DNA of 64,000 bases from Ceraceosorus guamensis. Lineage: Eukaryota; Basidiomycota; Exobasidiomycetes; Ceraceosorales; Ceraceosoraceae. How positions within the stretch are numbered: position 1 is the stretch's first letter; the number at the start of each line of letters is the position of its first letter. The DNA is taken from the NCBI RefSeq assembly GCF_003144195.1, contig NW_020290020.1, forward strand, positions 124,001 through 188,000. Direction: 5' to 3'. Shown in pieces: positions 11,263-24,125 of the stretch. Position numbers and translations under genes: made by a program. The notes under the pieces are model-generated. The model had not been told where the DNA came from, did not search any database, and saw only the letters and a program-made list of their open reading frames with translations.

Positions 11263-14200
11263 TTAAATGTCGCTCATAGCAGGCCGGCCCCAAACGGCGT
11301 CTCTGACCCTGCTCTGAACCAGCTCCCTCAGAGCAGCTCTAGCCTCGCCCTGACCTCGCACGTAGAAGGAGGCTTCCGAGCCTCGCATATCTGCGCTGGA
11401 CGTGCAGGTGATGGGAGCAAAGAGCATGTCCAAGGTGGACACGTACGCCAGCAAGGCATCGTCTTGTCCGAGTGCGAAAGCAAAATCGAACGAGCCGCCG
11501 CCGGCCGGACCGTTGTGCCTCGAAGGACCCAAGTCGTGCTGTTGTTCGTCAAAGATCGAGGTCAGCATCTCGACCTCGTTGCCGAATGATGGCGCTAGGC
11601 TCACCTCTCGCTGACTTTGGAACATTGGCATGAAAGCATTGCTGGGCAGCTTGTATGGACTGCTGTCCCTGGCTGGGCCTCCTCCCTTGATGGACTCCAC
11701 TGCTGGATTCCTCACATGTCTACCCATACCAAACGGATTAACGACAGGCGATGCAGGACTAGCGGGAGTAGCTGCCGATGCGCCCATCTGCGACAAACTT
11801 ATGATGTGCTGCACGGCGCTAGCTCTGCTGACACCTTTGGGCATGATCAAAAAGCTGGTGGAGCCAGGAATAATGCGCAGTGAGAAGCGCTCCCCAAGCG
11901 AGTCGTAGACCAGGTTTTGCAGCTCGGCGCTCTGCTTCCGTGCCCACTGCGCTTGATGCGAGTGCGGGTCCCCCGCAGAGCGTGACCAGAAGCGCCACAA
12001 GATGGACGCTCCACGCTCTTCCATGTAGCTGCCTTCTGTACGCTCGGAGAAGTACGACAAAATTTCGCGCACTGGCGCCATCCATGAGAGATTATAGCCG
12101 GCGACCAAGGAGACCCATTGCCGTGCACCACTCCCCCCGGGGCTAGCTTCATCTTGGGAATGCGAGGTGTTGCCGACGTAGCTGACCGCGCATCCGTTCT
12201 CGGCGATCAATCCGATCGCCGGCAAATCTTTGGCGAAGCTTTCCAAGTCGCTCGTCCCTCTGCCACTCAATAGATATACCCTATTTTTCGTGTCAGCACA
12301 GAGGTCCTTGAGTAGCTTGATCAGCGCCTCCTCTGGTTCCTTTGGAAAATCTCTTTCTGGTGCTGGCATGAGAGTATCCTCGAGATCGATGAGTAGCAAC
12401 CGTTTTCGCGCGGCTCTCCATTCGGAAATCAGCGAAGCGACTTCAAGTCGAGGAATAAAAGAGGATTGTCGCCTCTGAGTTTCCAAGTGCGCTCGTTCTA
12501 GCCGGCTGAGCAGGCTCGTCAGCCAGTGCTGAGAAGTCTGGGTCAAAACACATCGATGAAGATCTTCCCAGCGCGCAGACGCCTCTTCAGCAGACATTGT
12601 GACTGCTTTGTGAATGGCGTGAGCCACCTGTTTGGTATTCCACGGGTTGATGCCGATGCACGCCCGCAGCGCAGAGTACGTTCCGGTGAATTCCGAAAGG
12701 ATGAGCGGCGAGTGCTTCTCCTCTTGACAAACGACATACTCATGTGATGTCAAATTCATGCCTTCGCGTAGACTGCTGGCCAGGAAAGCATCCGCGATGG
12801 TGAGGAGCGCGAGGTATTGACTGAAGGTCATGTCTTGCACGTGCAAGAAGACAACGGGCTGATATGCGAGGCTAGAGTGCTTGTTGTTGACGCGCGAGAC
12901 CACCTCTGAAGAAGCGCCAATCTCGTCGTTGTCCTCAGTCGTAGCAAGAGCGATCTGAATGAGAACCACCTTGCCGACCCATTCGGGATGCTCGTCGAGA
13001 AAGACCTCGAAAGCGAGGAGCTTTTGACGCACGCCCTTGATCCAGTCCAGCTTGTCCCGCGCGACAATGACGCGCTTCCCATCATACCTTTCGCGCAATT
13101 TTGCCACCCACTCGCCCACCTCGGGATCTGCACGCTTCCGATTGAGATTGCGCACGTCAATTCCAATGGGAAATGCGCTGACCGTGACGAACCCGCCCCC
13201 TCTGCTGGAGTCCATCTGAATGCCTTTTGGCGTCGCTTCCAATTGCAATATACGACTGACTGTCTGTCTAAAGTGCCGGCAAAAGTTGTGGGTTTGAAAG
13301 CCTATCAGATCAGCGCCCAGCATGCCTCGCAGAAGCTCTTCTCGTACCGAGAGGCACCTAAAGATCTCGGACGAGGGAAAGGCAATGTGCAAAAAGAGGC
13401 CAATGGTGGCATACGGCAAGCGCTCACGGACCATTTGCGGCACCAACAAGAGATGGTAGTCGTTGACCCAGATAATGTCACCCTCCCTGTATTCGGCCAC
13501 AATGGCATCTGCAAATCTTCGGTTGACCTCGCGGTAGCACACAAAAGCTTCGTGCTCTTGCTCCAGCCCGCGCTGGGACGGCAGTGTGTAGTGAAAAGTG
13601 GGCCAGAGGATTTGTTTGCAGAAATGTGTATAGTGACCCTGCATGAGGTCATCCTCTAACCACACTGGAGTGCTAGATCGCTCATTGCGGAGCCTGTCTG
13701 CAATCAAGGCGCGCTCGATCGGCCCAGCCCAGTCATCTATGGAGATGCCTGGCGCGCCAACATACACCTTGCCCGCTCGCAAGCGATCGCGAGATACGCT
13801 GTCGACGGCGTTGACCAAGCCACCGTTTGCGCTGGGATTCGGCTCAAAGTCGAATCGAGGAATGCGCGCTGGTGTCGACGAGGCGGAGATGATGCTCTCT
13901 CCGCCTGCATCCGTCATACTAGCTACGGAAGCTCGTCTGCCTACCGAACGCCCGGTCGATGACGGATTGCGGCGTGAACCGCAACGAGGTCCTGGTGCCC
14001 TGTTCTTGGAGCTCATGCGGTTGAAGGAAGAAGATGGCGGCATGATGCCGCCATGCGTCTGGCGCGCTTTCTCAGCCACCGCATTTGGAGAGCCAGCCCC
14101 AATCGCTGAGCCTGCATTGATTCTCCTGTCAGACCCCCTTCCGCTTCTGTCGTGAGGAGTCCCTAATGCTGATATCCCCGAGATCGCCTTGTTGTCCTCG

Positions 14201-15773
14201 TTGGATTTGCTGTGAGGTCGCGCGATTGGCCCAGGAGGTGAAGTCTCTGCAACGACGCCCCGTCCATGGTCATTGATGGTGCCCCCTGCAAGTGCGGAAG
14301 ATACTGTGCCGACACCCGCTGTCGCAGCAGATTGCGCACCTGATGGCTTTTTCGCACCTCCCAGTCCAGTGAGACCTAGCGAAGAGTGATGGTGTGGAGT
14401 GCTGGCACCTCCAGTCGCAGCACCGCTCATTCCTTCTGCGCGTGCTTGTGGCACCTTCATAGCTGACATGCTCAGATTCATGGGCGGCCGACTCAGTGCC
14501 CCTTGCGAATGGCCTTTGGCATTCGGGGGAAAGCCCGGCGTACGCACGGAATGACCAGGCGTTTGAGATCCGTGTCGAGGGGTGACAGCACCTGAGCCGA
14601 ATGGATGATGCCTCTCTTTGTCACCGGGCGTCTGTGGACCTGGTGTGGAGAGAGCATGCATGGAAGTTTGCTTGGCCTAATGCGAGACGACCAAGAGGTG
14701 AGCGTCAGCTTTTGGCGTTCAGCTCGCCGCTCATTCGCACTCACAGCCAAGTCTCCGATGATGCTGAGCGGCGTCAAGGTGCCAGCTTTGCCCCCAGCCT
14801 TGGCTCCTGGAGTCTTTGTGCCCGATCTCGAATCACTCTCGCCAGGGACAGTCAAGCCGAGGGCGCCTGGAGCAATGCCCCTGGGACCGAATGGTGAACC
14901 ACCTTGCGTGAAGCCACCCTTGTTGTCTCTGCCCCCAACATGCGAGCCGCTTCCGGCCGACCTTGATAGAGGCGTCGCAGCACTCAGGGAGGAGCTCGAA
15001 AGCTGGGTGCCCGGTGAAGTAGAGGCGACGCCCCTTCCGTGATCAGAGGCTGCGGCTACAGGGATGTCGGTGCCATCAGCATTCGCTCCTCGAGTATCTG
15101 TGAGTGCCGCAATGTTGGGTCGAAGAGCACCACTCGGGCTGTTGCGGCGAGATCGCGTCGCTGCGGAAGCGTTGGCAGGCGACGGCACACGAATCGGCTG
15201 AGACTCCAGCGTGCTGGAGCCGCCTTGTCCAGACCCTTCGGATATGAGACTGGTCATTGTAATCTTGCGAGCATTTGCGTCTGCGCTGAAAGAGCCTCGA
15301 GCTGATCGCGTCGTCCGCTGTACCCTGGCAGCACCGATCTCGGGTCCACTGTCCTCGTCGTCGATGTCGACGGCGCTGTCATCTTCCAGCGCATGATCCC
15401 TCGCTCTAACACTAGCCACACTGACGTGCTCGCGAGACTCGGGCGCCGACTTGGAAGCCGAGTTTCGTTGGGGTACATCTAGGCTGGTAGGTCCGCTGCT
15501 CTGGACAGAACTTCTGAGATTCGCTTTGGCGAGACGATCGGAGAGCTCGTGTAAGGGCAAGTGATGCGTGGCAGCCGGCGGGGTATTGAGGGCATCTTCA
15601 GCGCGTGAAGAGTCGGCAGGAGAGTCGACGACGATTTGGCCTCCACCGCCCCCACCTTCGCCTAGAGTGGCTACGTGCCCTGCTGCGTCCGAATCTTCGT
15701 CCCAGGGATGAAAGGCCAGCGTGTCTGGCAGGAAGAGATGCACCAACAGCAAGCGGTGACCTACGCCTGACAT
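11263..15773 (-). CDS. trehalose-6-phosphate synthase complex regulatory subunit, Tps3/Tsl1-like
   Basis: Large subunit of the fungal trehalose synthase complex, with a glycosyltransferase-20 domain followed by a trehalose-phosphatase (HAD) domain. Two exons (15773-14745, 14676-11263) give about 1480 residues. The N-terminal ~640 residues start with a conserved GHRLLLVHLFLPDTLAF strand and then a long Ser/Gly-rich linker. GT20 marks are NDYHLLLVPQMVRERLPYA, GLFLHIAFPSSEIFRCL, GADLIGFQTHNFCRHF and REGMNLTSHEYVVCQ. Both catalytic centres look degenerate: the Tps1 VDRLDYIKG loop reads RDKLDWIKG, SEFAGA reads SEFTGTYSAL, and HAD motif I DxDGT reads LLIDLEDTL, so the second acidic residue is displaced. 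SGRGTSDLESF (motif II) is kept. This favours Tps3/Tsl1 over catalytic Tps2; that choice is inference. The start ATG at 15773 is preferred over an in-frame GTG upstream. Confidence 0.88.
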
Positions 15774-16416
15774 TGTGAGCACTGCGCCGGGATTTGTGAC
15801 CACAGTCTAGAGCCCAAAAGGATGACGATGATCGAGCTGGATAGGAGGGCCTTCCTGTTCGTGGGCGGGCACGAGAAGTCAAAGCTTGTAGCATGCAGGG
15901 TGCATGCTGCTGGTAAGCACCGGCAATCTTTGAAATTTCTTGAGCCGTGCGCATCGCATGCTGCAATCACGCAACGCACGCGCTGCCGGCATGCAGGCGT
16001 GCCATCGATTTCGCTTGCTTTTCCCCGAGAACGCTGTCTGACACGTCCTGCAATTTCCCCTCGACACTCACTTTCCATCCACTTCCGTCAAGCGATTCAG
16101 CTACGACGTCTGATCCGAGGCATTATAATCATTTCTTGACTATCATTCGCAGGGCGAGTATCCCGCTGTCCCTTCAAGCATTCAAATGAAGGAAGATCAA
16201 GAACGACATTGCAATGCGAACGGATTGGAGTCACAAGCATGAATTCGAACTTGATCGTTGCACCTACTCCCAAATGCCATGTACCGCCTTGAGCCCTGAT
16301 GGTAAAGATGAGGTACGAAGGGCTAGCTGGCAGGCACAAGACCGGCACATGAGCGGATCTTCGTGACGTCGCCCAGGATGCGTGACACGAACTAAATTCT
16401 GCGGCCAACGTTGCCG
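15774..16416. other. interval between the trehalose-complex gene start and the end of the fusion gene
   Basis: About 640 bp that should hold the promoter of the trehalose-complex gene and the 3' flank of the upstream gene on the same strand. No gene or clear motif was seen. Confidence 0.5.
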
Positions 16417-19400
16417 CTAGCCACGCGCCACAGCGCTCGCGACAGAGAAATGCCTGGCATGCCAAACCGAGAGAGCTACATCAATGATACCTGCTGTTCG
16501 ACGACCACCAACGCGACAAAACTTACCCCAAGCGTCGAACTGCGCCAAGCAGAGTCGAATCAAGACGAGCTTTAGCGGCAGCTTGTGACGTCCGGCATAA
16601 GAAACTTACAGTACGGGTAAAGCACTCGCACAGTACCAACAATACTGTCCAAAGGGCGCTTTGACAATCAGCTCACTGCGTGCGCATGTTATCAATGTAT
16701 GGGGCACGACTCACAAAGCATGGAGCTTGCCCAATTGATCAGCGCTGCAGCCCAGTAATCCAACCCAGCCTTGAGCAAATGGAGATGCACGAAAGCGCTA
16801 TAGCTCCAGTAGACTTGGCCGTGTATTCTGAAGATCGGCATGTTCGTCAGCATGACGCGAGCGAGCGAATCACTGATTGCGAGGGCTGTTATCCACTTAC
16901 AGGTAAAGGGAAAAGGCGTTCCGGCCCAGGATGCTCCATGGACGCAAGGTAAAAGCGATCCGAAACGCATCGCACAGGTCACAAAGCAAAAAGAAACCAA
17001 GCGCGAAGCTGCGGAGAATACGTCAAACCATTAGGTACTCAATGCCCAGTGTACGCCGGCACGAAACCTGCACGCACAAGAAGCTATCTAGGCTCGGCTG
17101 AAACAGTACGATAATGATCAGCTATAGGAAGCCATTAAGAATGCGGACCACCACGTACTTCATAATAAGGTGGCCCAGCTTGCGATGCGCGTGCCGCGTC
17201 GAGATCTGCATGAATGAGATGCTAGATCGCGTGCCACGGATCGAACGCATCGACTCAGCGCAAGCAAATCCTCCACGACCCAAGCTGCTCACTCACCTCT
17301 TTATCACGGTAAATTTGCTTGTCTGCGGCTGCACTCCACCATGCCAATGCAGCTCCCGTCGTGAAGAAGATCCATCCGATGGCCTGGGCAGGAATCTGGA
17401 TCCTTCCCTCGCGAAATCCGAAGCGTGCCGCAAGTCTTGAACGAAGGCCCATGAAGCGCTTCTCACGGTACTTGAGCTGCGCCAGCCATGAAGCAAGACG
17501 TCGGCTTAGCAAGCGGCGCGACGATGTTTCACAGGTCTGGTTAACCTCGCTGCTCAACTCACTCGATTGTCCAAATCGCTCAGCATCAGACCAGCGATGA
17601 AGAAGTAGTCCCAACGCGCAGCCCACCAGGACACCACAAAGCACACGACGTAAAAAGAGATGCGCTTGGCGTGGTTCGGGATGCTGTTCGCGACAAGCGC
17701 GCAAAGGAAGGTCGTCCAAGAGCAGCTGACGATGACGGGGGTAGTCCACAGAATCCCAGTCGCGTACGTTGAGGTGGCGACCGGAACGTCGCCCGGTGCA
17801 GTGAACCACAAAAGCAAATCTGCACCGGGGTTCAGGCGTCAGGTGGATCTCTGCTTGCTCTGCGCACCTCAAGGTCCCCTCACAAGTGTTCAGGAACTGG
17901 CCGACCGAGTCGTAAGGCGCTAAGTAGCTCCACGATGACCAGGTTCGGGAGGGCAAACGACGCATCCAGACAAATGCGCCACAGTCGGACAACAAGTACG
18001 AAAAGCTGAAGCACAGCCGCAGCGTCAGTTCAACTTCGTAGTAACGCCATCACTAGGTCTGTTGGCTCACGTCATAGCCGCCGTGATGGGTACCATCAGT
18101 CGTGGCGCTCTTCGGAAGATGGCTTCAGCAAGATCTGCTGGGCTTTTCTTGACTCTGGACAGCGGGCGCTGGTCAGGTCTAGCACAGCAGACAGGAGTGG
18201 GAGTTCGCCGAACTCACTGGAAGCGGGCTACCATGACGCGTGAAGCTAGCATCTGTGGCACCAGGACGCGGTCATGCGCAGCTCAGCATCTGATACTCGG
18301 CCTTTTGACAACTCTGGCTTCATGCTCACGAAGAAAATGCCAACGTTGAGGTCACCATTGGCGACGATGGGGCTACGCGACATGCGACCTTGCGTCAGTA
18401 ATCAATTTGGCGAGACGGTGCAACGGCTACTGACCCGGCGATCTTGCTGAAAGGTTGATCAATCTCTGCTTAGCTTGTAGACTAGCACCGCTCTGTTCGC
18501 TTACGCTGCGCGATACTCACTAGAACAGCTCTGCCATCTTCGGGTACTGAGCAGGCGTCGAAGGTGTCCAAGCGGCGAACGAGTAGCAAAATATGAGCAA
18601 CCAATGATGTGTGGCTACCAGGAGACAAGCCATGCCGCGCAGGCCGTCCAAGTAGTCGACTCTGCGAGCACCAGAAGCCGTGGTGCGCGTCGCACCTGGG
18701 GTAAACATCATATTGTGAAGGTGCCCCCTGATTGCTTCTAGAAAGCTTCTTGGCACGGCGGGCGCAAGCGCTTCATCGTGTTGGGGTCGACCCGAAGCAA
18801 GCCCACCTTCTGCACAAGAGGCTTGAGAATCTTGCGCTTCGACGTGAGCCTCCTCGGACCACTCGATAAGTCGAAGGCTCGGATACAGATCGAGAACGCT
18901 GACATGGCTGTGAGATCTGCGCGGGCTCATGAGCTCCAGCGTGGACGCCTTGGTTGAAAGCTGAGGACTGCTCGAGGAGGCTGGAGGCAATGTTCACGTC
19001 AGTCGCAGAGTGATATGGGATCACTTGATCGATGACTCACGCTCTGGAGTGGCGAGACGCTGAAGCTCGAAACTGCGACTGAAGAGGGTGAAGGGGGACC
19101 CTCGTACATCCTCAGCATTCGCCGGTGACGAAGTGCCAATATCAGCATGACCGTCGTCTGCAAAGGGATCTCTACTCCATGAGCAAACACGTGGTGTGCT
19201 AGGATCATCTTTCTCCTCTCCAATCACGAAGGCTATTTGACGCTCAAATAGACCAAGATCATCCCAATCGGCCACTGTTCCCGTCAACCTCTTCTCCCGT
19301 TGACGGGTCTGATCATTTTCCACATGGTCAAGAAAAGGATCGGCCGCTGCCCTGCTGGAGGTCGGTCCTGGTTCCTGGGCGCTACTTTTACGCATTCGAT

Positions 19401-20749
19401 CCATCAAGACGGCTCGACGGTGCTTCAAGGCTCGGTGCACGAAAGCATGACCCAGAACCAAGGCGAAGAGAGATGCAAGAACGATCAAAAGGTCCGCACT
19501 CCATTTCTTCGCTGAAGGGGAGGGAGAGACGATGTCGATCGGCTTGAGTGCGGCAAGAGGGAACGGAGTCGAGTCGCTGCTGCGCAGAGTGAGGTCGTCG
19601 GTGATGCACACTGGCGAAATGCCGCTTTGAGCCCGCGAACAACGTTGTTCGAAAGACAGCCCTCTCTCCGGCAGGCTGGAGTTGAAAAAAGCTCTCACGA
19701 AGATGATGTACGCGATTGAAGACTCTGAAAGCGGAGGGCCCATAGAGACGGATTGTTCGCCGTTGGAATAGTGACGAAAGGATAGGGCGGTGGGAGCGTG
19801 CGGCAAAGTGCCGCGTTTCCATTCTGGTTCGCGTCTCGCAAAGAATACTGGCGTGCTGTTCGAGGCATCAAGACTCCAGGACACTTCGCCGGGAAGCCAC
19901 GCGATACGGTGTTCGTGCACTCTCCCAGGAACCAAACCGATGTCTGTAAAGTTTTGCCGAAGAGCAGAGAATCCATGAAGCGAGGGGCCGGCCATGTCCC
20001 ACCGAAGAGTAGCGGTTAGAGGCTGGTCTCCCATTGTCAACAGCGTGGAAATGGTTGAAGAGACATTACGATGGAGGCTCACTTGCGGAAAAGCAACCAA
20101 GAAGCACTGTCAATCCTGGACCAAGACATTGTTCGAGCTTGCCGACTTACTTTCGAGTGCTGTGCCAGCCGCGAGTTTGTCGAATCGAAGCGCAGCTGAG
20201 CTCGGCACGGTCGCAAACATCAGCACACACACTGATGATGTATCGGACACTCGACGACACTCACTCGTGAAAGAGCCAAACAGGATGTCCTGCCTTTGCG
20301 AACGAATTTGAGCGCCGTAAGAGATGCGCTCTTTGAGCAATGCCGGTTGGACCTCCAGAGCGAGTGCATCAAGAGAAGCGTTGGCCGTCATGTACGCATT
20401 CGATGTGTGGCTTCCAGATCGAAATGTGGCGGTGTACCTTTTCGGCGGCCAGGCGCATACTGTCAGCAGATGAGCAGCTCGGCGGAGACGCAGCTATCAC
20501 CCACCCGTCCTCCCACTCGTTGAGGTTCTCGACATTGGACCAAAGAGCGCCATCTGTTGAGCTCCCGAGGAAATCGCCGTTCTTGTCGACTGGATCAAAG
20601 ATAGCACCGTCGCTCTCGTTGAAATAGCTGATCAGAGCGTCGGTCCAGAGACTTCCCGTGGCAACATCATAAAAGCCGCATTCGCAGCGTGCATAGGCGA
20701 ATGATGGCACCCAGGAAAGGCAAAAGAGGAATACAAACGCACTCATCAT
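16417..20749 (-). CDS. secreted ConA/GH16-like domain fused to an acyltransferase-3 membrane domain
   Basis: One 16-exon gene, about 1055 residues. Exons: 20749-20505, 20410-20265, 20195-20151, 20081-19041, 18980-18521, 18372-18330, 18252-18218, 18178-18071, 18005-17884, 17819-17563, 17536-17297, 17205-17159, 17008-16901, 16827-16715, 16644-16610, 16539-16417; all keep phase. A signal peptide (MMSAFVFLFCLSWVPSFAYA) precedes CECGFYDVATGSLWTDALIS, SQRQDILFGSF, HEHRIAWLPGEVSWSLD and IIFVRAFFNSSLPERGLSFE, marks of a fungal ConA/GH16-like family; I see no ExDxE catalytic motif, so it is probably binding rather than hydrolytic. A TM helix lies near residue 340-361, then a ~240-residue cytosolic linker. 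From ~600 an acyltransferase-3 domain follows: DYLDGLRGMACLLVATHHW with the likely active-site His, NGDLNVGIFF, YATGILWTTPV and LGRNAFSLYLIHGQVYW. It may acylate surface sugars; substrate unknown. The last exon may contain one more intron, but the same stop is used. Confidence 0.8.
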
Positions 20750-23700
20750 GATCGCATGCCTGGTCTGCTGGAGAATGGCATGAGAAGTCGTGAAAGGAGA
20801 GGATCGTCATCAAGTGATGGGGATTTGTTGCAACACCGCCCTCTACAAAGGCTAGAGCTGTTCCCATGCACAGGGGGCTGCTGGGACCACTGGTGACTCA
20901 CGAGCCGAAGCTCAATACCCTACATTCGCATAAGTCTCCTCTCGCTGCTCGGCGGCAGCATGGTCTAGAGAGACGTCTTGTGCCTCCCACGCGTCGAGGC
21001 AAGCCAGCCAGGATTCCCGAAACTCGCACCTGATATCAACTCGAGCCCACTTTTGAGCACCAGCCACGCAGCCAGATGCTGGCTTGCTCATTCGACAACA
21101 GTCACCAGTCGTTCAACAAACGTGTGCAAAAGAGCGATTGATCGCAAAGATATTTTACACGTGCACGCAACAGAGATGCGCAGCTGGAATCGTGAATCTG
21201 GATCGATCGACATGCACACGAATTGACTCACGACTCGTGAGCCGTTTCAGAGATTCGCGATGCATGCATGACTGTGATGGATCGCAAGGCACGGCTCGCA
21301 CTCAAGAGTCGTCACGAGTCTGGGTCTTGAGTGTCTCGTCTACGTGTATCGCGGCGCATCAAAACATATGCAAAGACGCCACGCAGAGACGGCTTCTCAA
21401 GAGATTTCCCAAAGCCGCCCCTGACTCAAGACAGCGGACTTGCGTCAACTCTGCTCGCAGGCTAGCAGCGAGACATTCACGATTCACATTGCACATACCT
21501 ATCGTCTGTGTGCAACCAGCAGCCCGCACGACATATCGCCTCCCGCAGCGCTGAAGAAGGATTGCAAACCGCAGTGACGGATGGCCAGGCCGTGCTTGAA
21601 CCTGAATCAAGAAGCTCAATCGAGAAGGTCCCAGAAGCATGTGAAACGCACGCGAGTCACAAGTGAAGTCTGCTGCCCGCCTTTGATGATCGACCCTTCC
21701 ACCAATAGTGGCGTCAGAACCTCGCTCACTGCGCATGGCATATGCATCTCAACCACAATTGAATTACGAATGAAGAATCGTGAATCAATCAAAATCACAA
21801 ATTGTAAAACAGGTTTGTGATTCACCTTATTTTGCTCGGCGCCGTGGCGGAATATCGTCGCCTGCTACGCGTCACATAACCTATACATACGAGCTTTAAT
21901 TCGTGATTGCCATCAGCAGTCATTCAAATTACGCACCGGTCGAAGGATAGGGAGCAAGCGAGCGGACTTTCGCCTTGACGCTCAATCACGCTTGACGCGG
22001 AGAATAGGAAGCATTCATATTCACGATTCGTCAATCACGATCGCGATCGCGTGGTCCAGCCCTGGTTCGATTCAGGTATCATTTGGCCATCCAAAGAATA
22101 CCCTTCGACCCCGAGATTTCAGACCTATAGGCACATTCTTGATCTCCATCTTTGACTCATCACACTTTTATCGTTTAAATATCTTGCAAGCGGCCTACCG
22201 TCAAAAGGGGCATGCATGCATGCATCGATCAGGAAGGATCTCCATCACGCAAACCCGATCGACCAATGCTGCCACCTCAAGAGCCAGACTGTGCGAAACA
22301 TGATTACTTGGGCGACAGCCGGACCTTGCATGCGGCGATCCGGCTCTTCCGACGATGATTTTCAAGGGCGCGGTCCTGGGCGCTCACCACTTCTTCAGCT
22401 CTTCACTCATTTAGATCGCTTCGCTTCGGGTCTCGTTCTGATTCAGGATTCACGATTGAAGATCACAGCGCGGCCGCTGCATATAACGCTAGACAAATTG
22501 AACGTGGTATATCGACATCAGCTTACACCATATGCGCAGCAGGCTGCTCGGCACAAAATCACGGGACCATGTATTCTGCTGCATGCTGTCACGCCGCAGC
22601 ACGAAATGCCTGCCTCAATTGGAGCGTTGGCGGATGACATACAGCCAGACTTCTCACGAAGCGTGTCTCGCTTGATGCCTGCAAGATATGAAGCAGTCAC
22701 ACAATCTCTTGCTTTGGCACACGACGATCTCGAATCTTGAGTCGATTCGCCTGGCTCGGCTCGCAGCTTGTCCCGACTCAAAGCACAGGTCATCCGGTAA
22801 TCACCAATCACGAACCACAAAATGCTCAATCCACGACCTGATTGCGCGAACGGTTCGATTGGATTGGATTTGTGGATCGTATTGGCCTGAATCAGGCGCG
22901 GGCTTTCTGCACGCACGCGCCGATCTCGAGTCAGAACAGTCACGACAGCGCACCAGCGTCAAATATGACACGCAGGAATTGCGCTGCCGCGCTTCAAGCA
23001 AGGGCTCGGCAAGAACACCTGATTCTGACGCTCAGAGACTTTGGAGCACGTTCCATCTGGCACAGCGCGTCCATCTCCATCTAACGTTGTCTCACGGCGC
23101 AATCAAGAATGGAAGGAGCTGGCTGGATCGAGCAGGATCATCCACTCGATCTTCGCATGCACATGCCGCCTCTGACTTGCCTTTGTGACCAGCAGCATGC
23201 AGCGTCGGTGAGCCAAGAGTCTCATCAGCTGCCCAAATGCTTCTATGCCAGTCATTCACGACTCCCAAATTGAAGATTCATGTCCTCGCACACCGTTGGC
23301 TTCCGGCGACTTTTGGCGCAGCGCCGCACTTCCACGATGCCCCGCTTCGCCATTGATCCGAAGAGATCAGGACCATTCCGACTGCTTGTTGAAGGATTAC
23401 TCGTTGGGCGAGATAGGCATCTCGAGCACCCAAGAACACGACATAGCAGCACTTCTCCACGATCAAAAGCAAGTTCGACTAAGCTGGATTGAAAGTGAGT
23501 GCAGCTCATCAGAAACCTTTCGCGTCTTGCTTCGCCTGACTTGCAATTAGGTTCCGGGGCAAGAGCACGCTTTCGTCTTGCGAAAGATAAGCCCTGCATC
23601 GCTCGCTGAAACTTGGTGGGGAGGATGGCCTTTGGCGAGTACATGCGCGACAAGGGGCATTCATAGCAACATATCAAAGTCACGCTCACCCAACGACAGC

Positions 23701-24125
23701 GTAGTCTTGAGCAATCACAAGTGCTCAAAAGACCACAGACCACCGCACGCTTCAATTAGCCGATGTCGGCGTGCGCTGATAACGATCGTCATCGTTGCTC
23801 ACAGCTGCATGGGTGCACGTATCACGGCATGCAAATCACCAGCAAGGCAGTGTCCGCAGTGCAGCGGAAGCAGTCAAAGCTCCGATAGCGCACTTGGCAA
23901 AGACGTTCACTTTACTAGGCAGGACTGCAGTAGAATTTGAGGTCTTACGAGAGCGAAAGCGCTCTAGCATCCCACTGGCCTCTGTTGGGCGATAACCTGA
24001 TAAGTCACGACGTCATTTTTCACTCTCTACTCACCGGCGTGTGAATAAGCAAATAGGTGCATGATCGAGGTTCCCCTTGGTACACCTGTCTGTCTGTCGA
24101 CCACCAACGCTCTTACATCGCCACA
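20750..24125. other. 3.4-kb gene-poor interval with ATTCACGA and TGCATGCA words
   Basis: No gene recognised. Frames of up to 174 codons exist on both strands but overlap one another and lack conserved motifs. The DNA is peppered with ATTCACGA/TCACGATT, GACTCACGA and, at 21261 and 22213-22224, TGCATGCA. It must include the promoters of the divergent flanking genes. Confidence 0.5.

Noticed and set aside
19021-19041. In-frame TGA after the ConA-like domain as the true gene end
   Set aside because: A consensus GTGAGT donor precedes it, and a phase-matched acceptor 60 bp on continues an open frame into the acyltransferase domain.
22060-22085. GGTTCGATTC, resembling a tRNA T-loop
   Set aside because: No matching D-arm, anticodon stem or 7-bp acceptor stem can be drawn around it; the T-stem pairs only 4 bp.
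22216-22740. 174-codon open frame (+)
   Set aside because: Overlapped by frames of similar size on the other strand, no motif, low-complexity word content; treated as chance.
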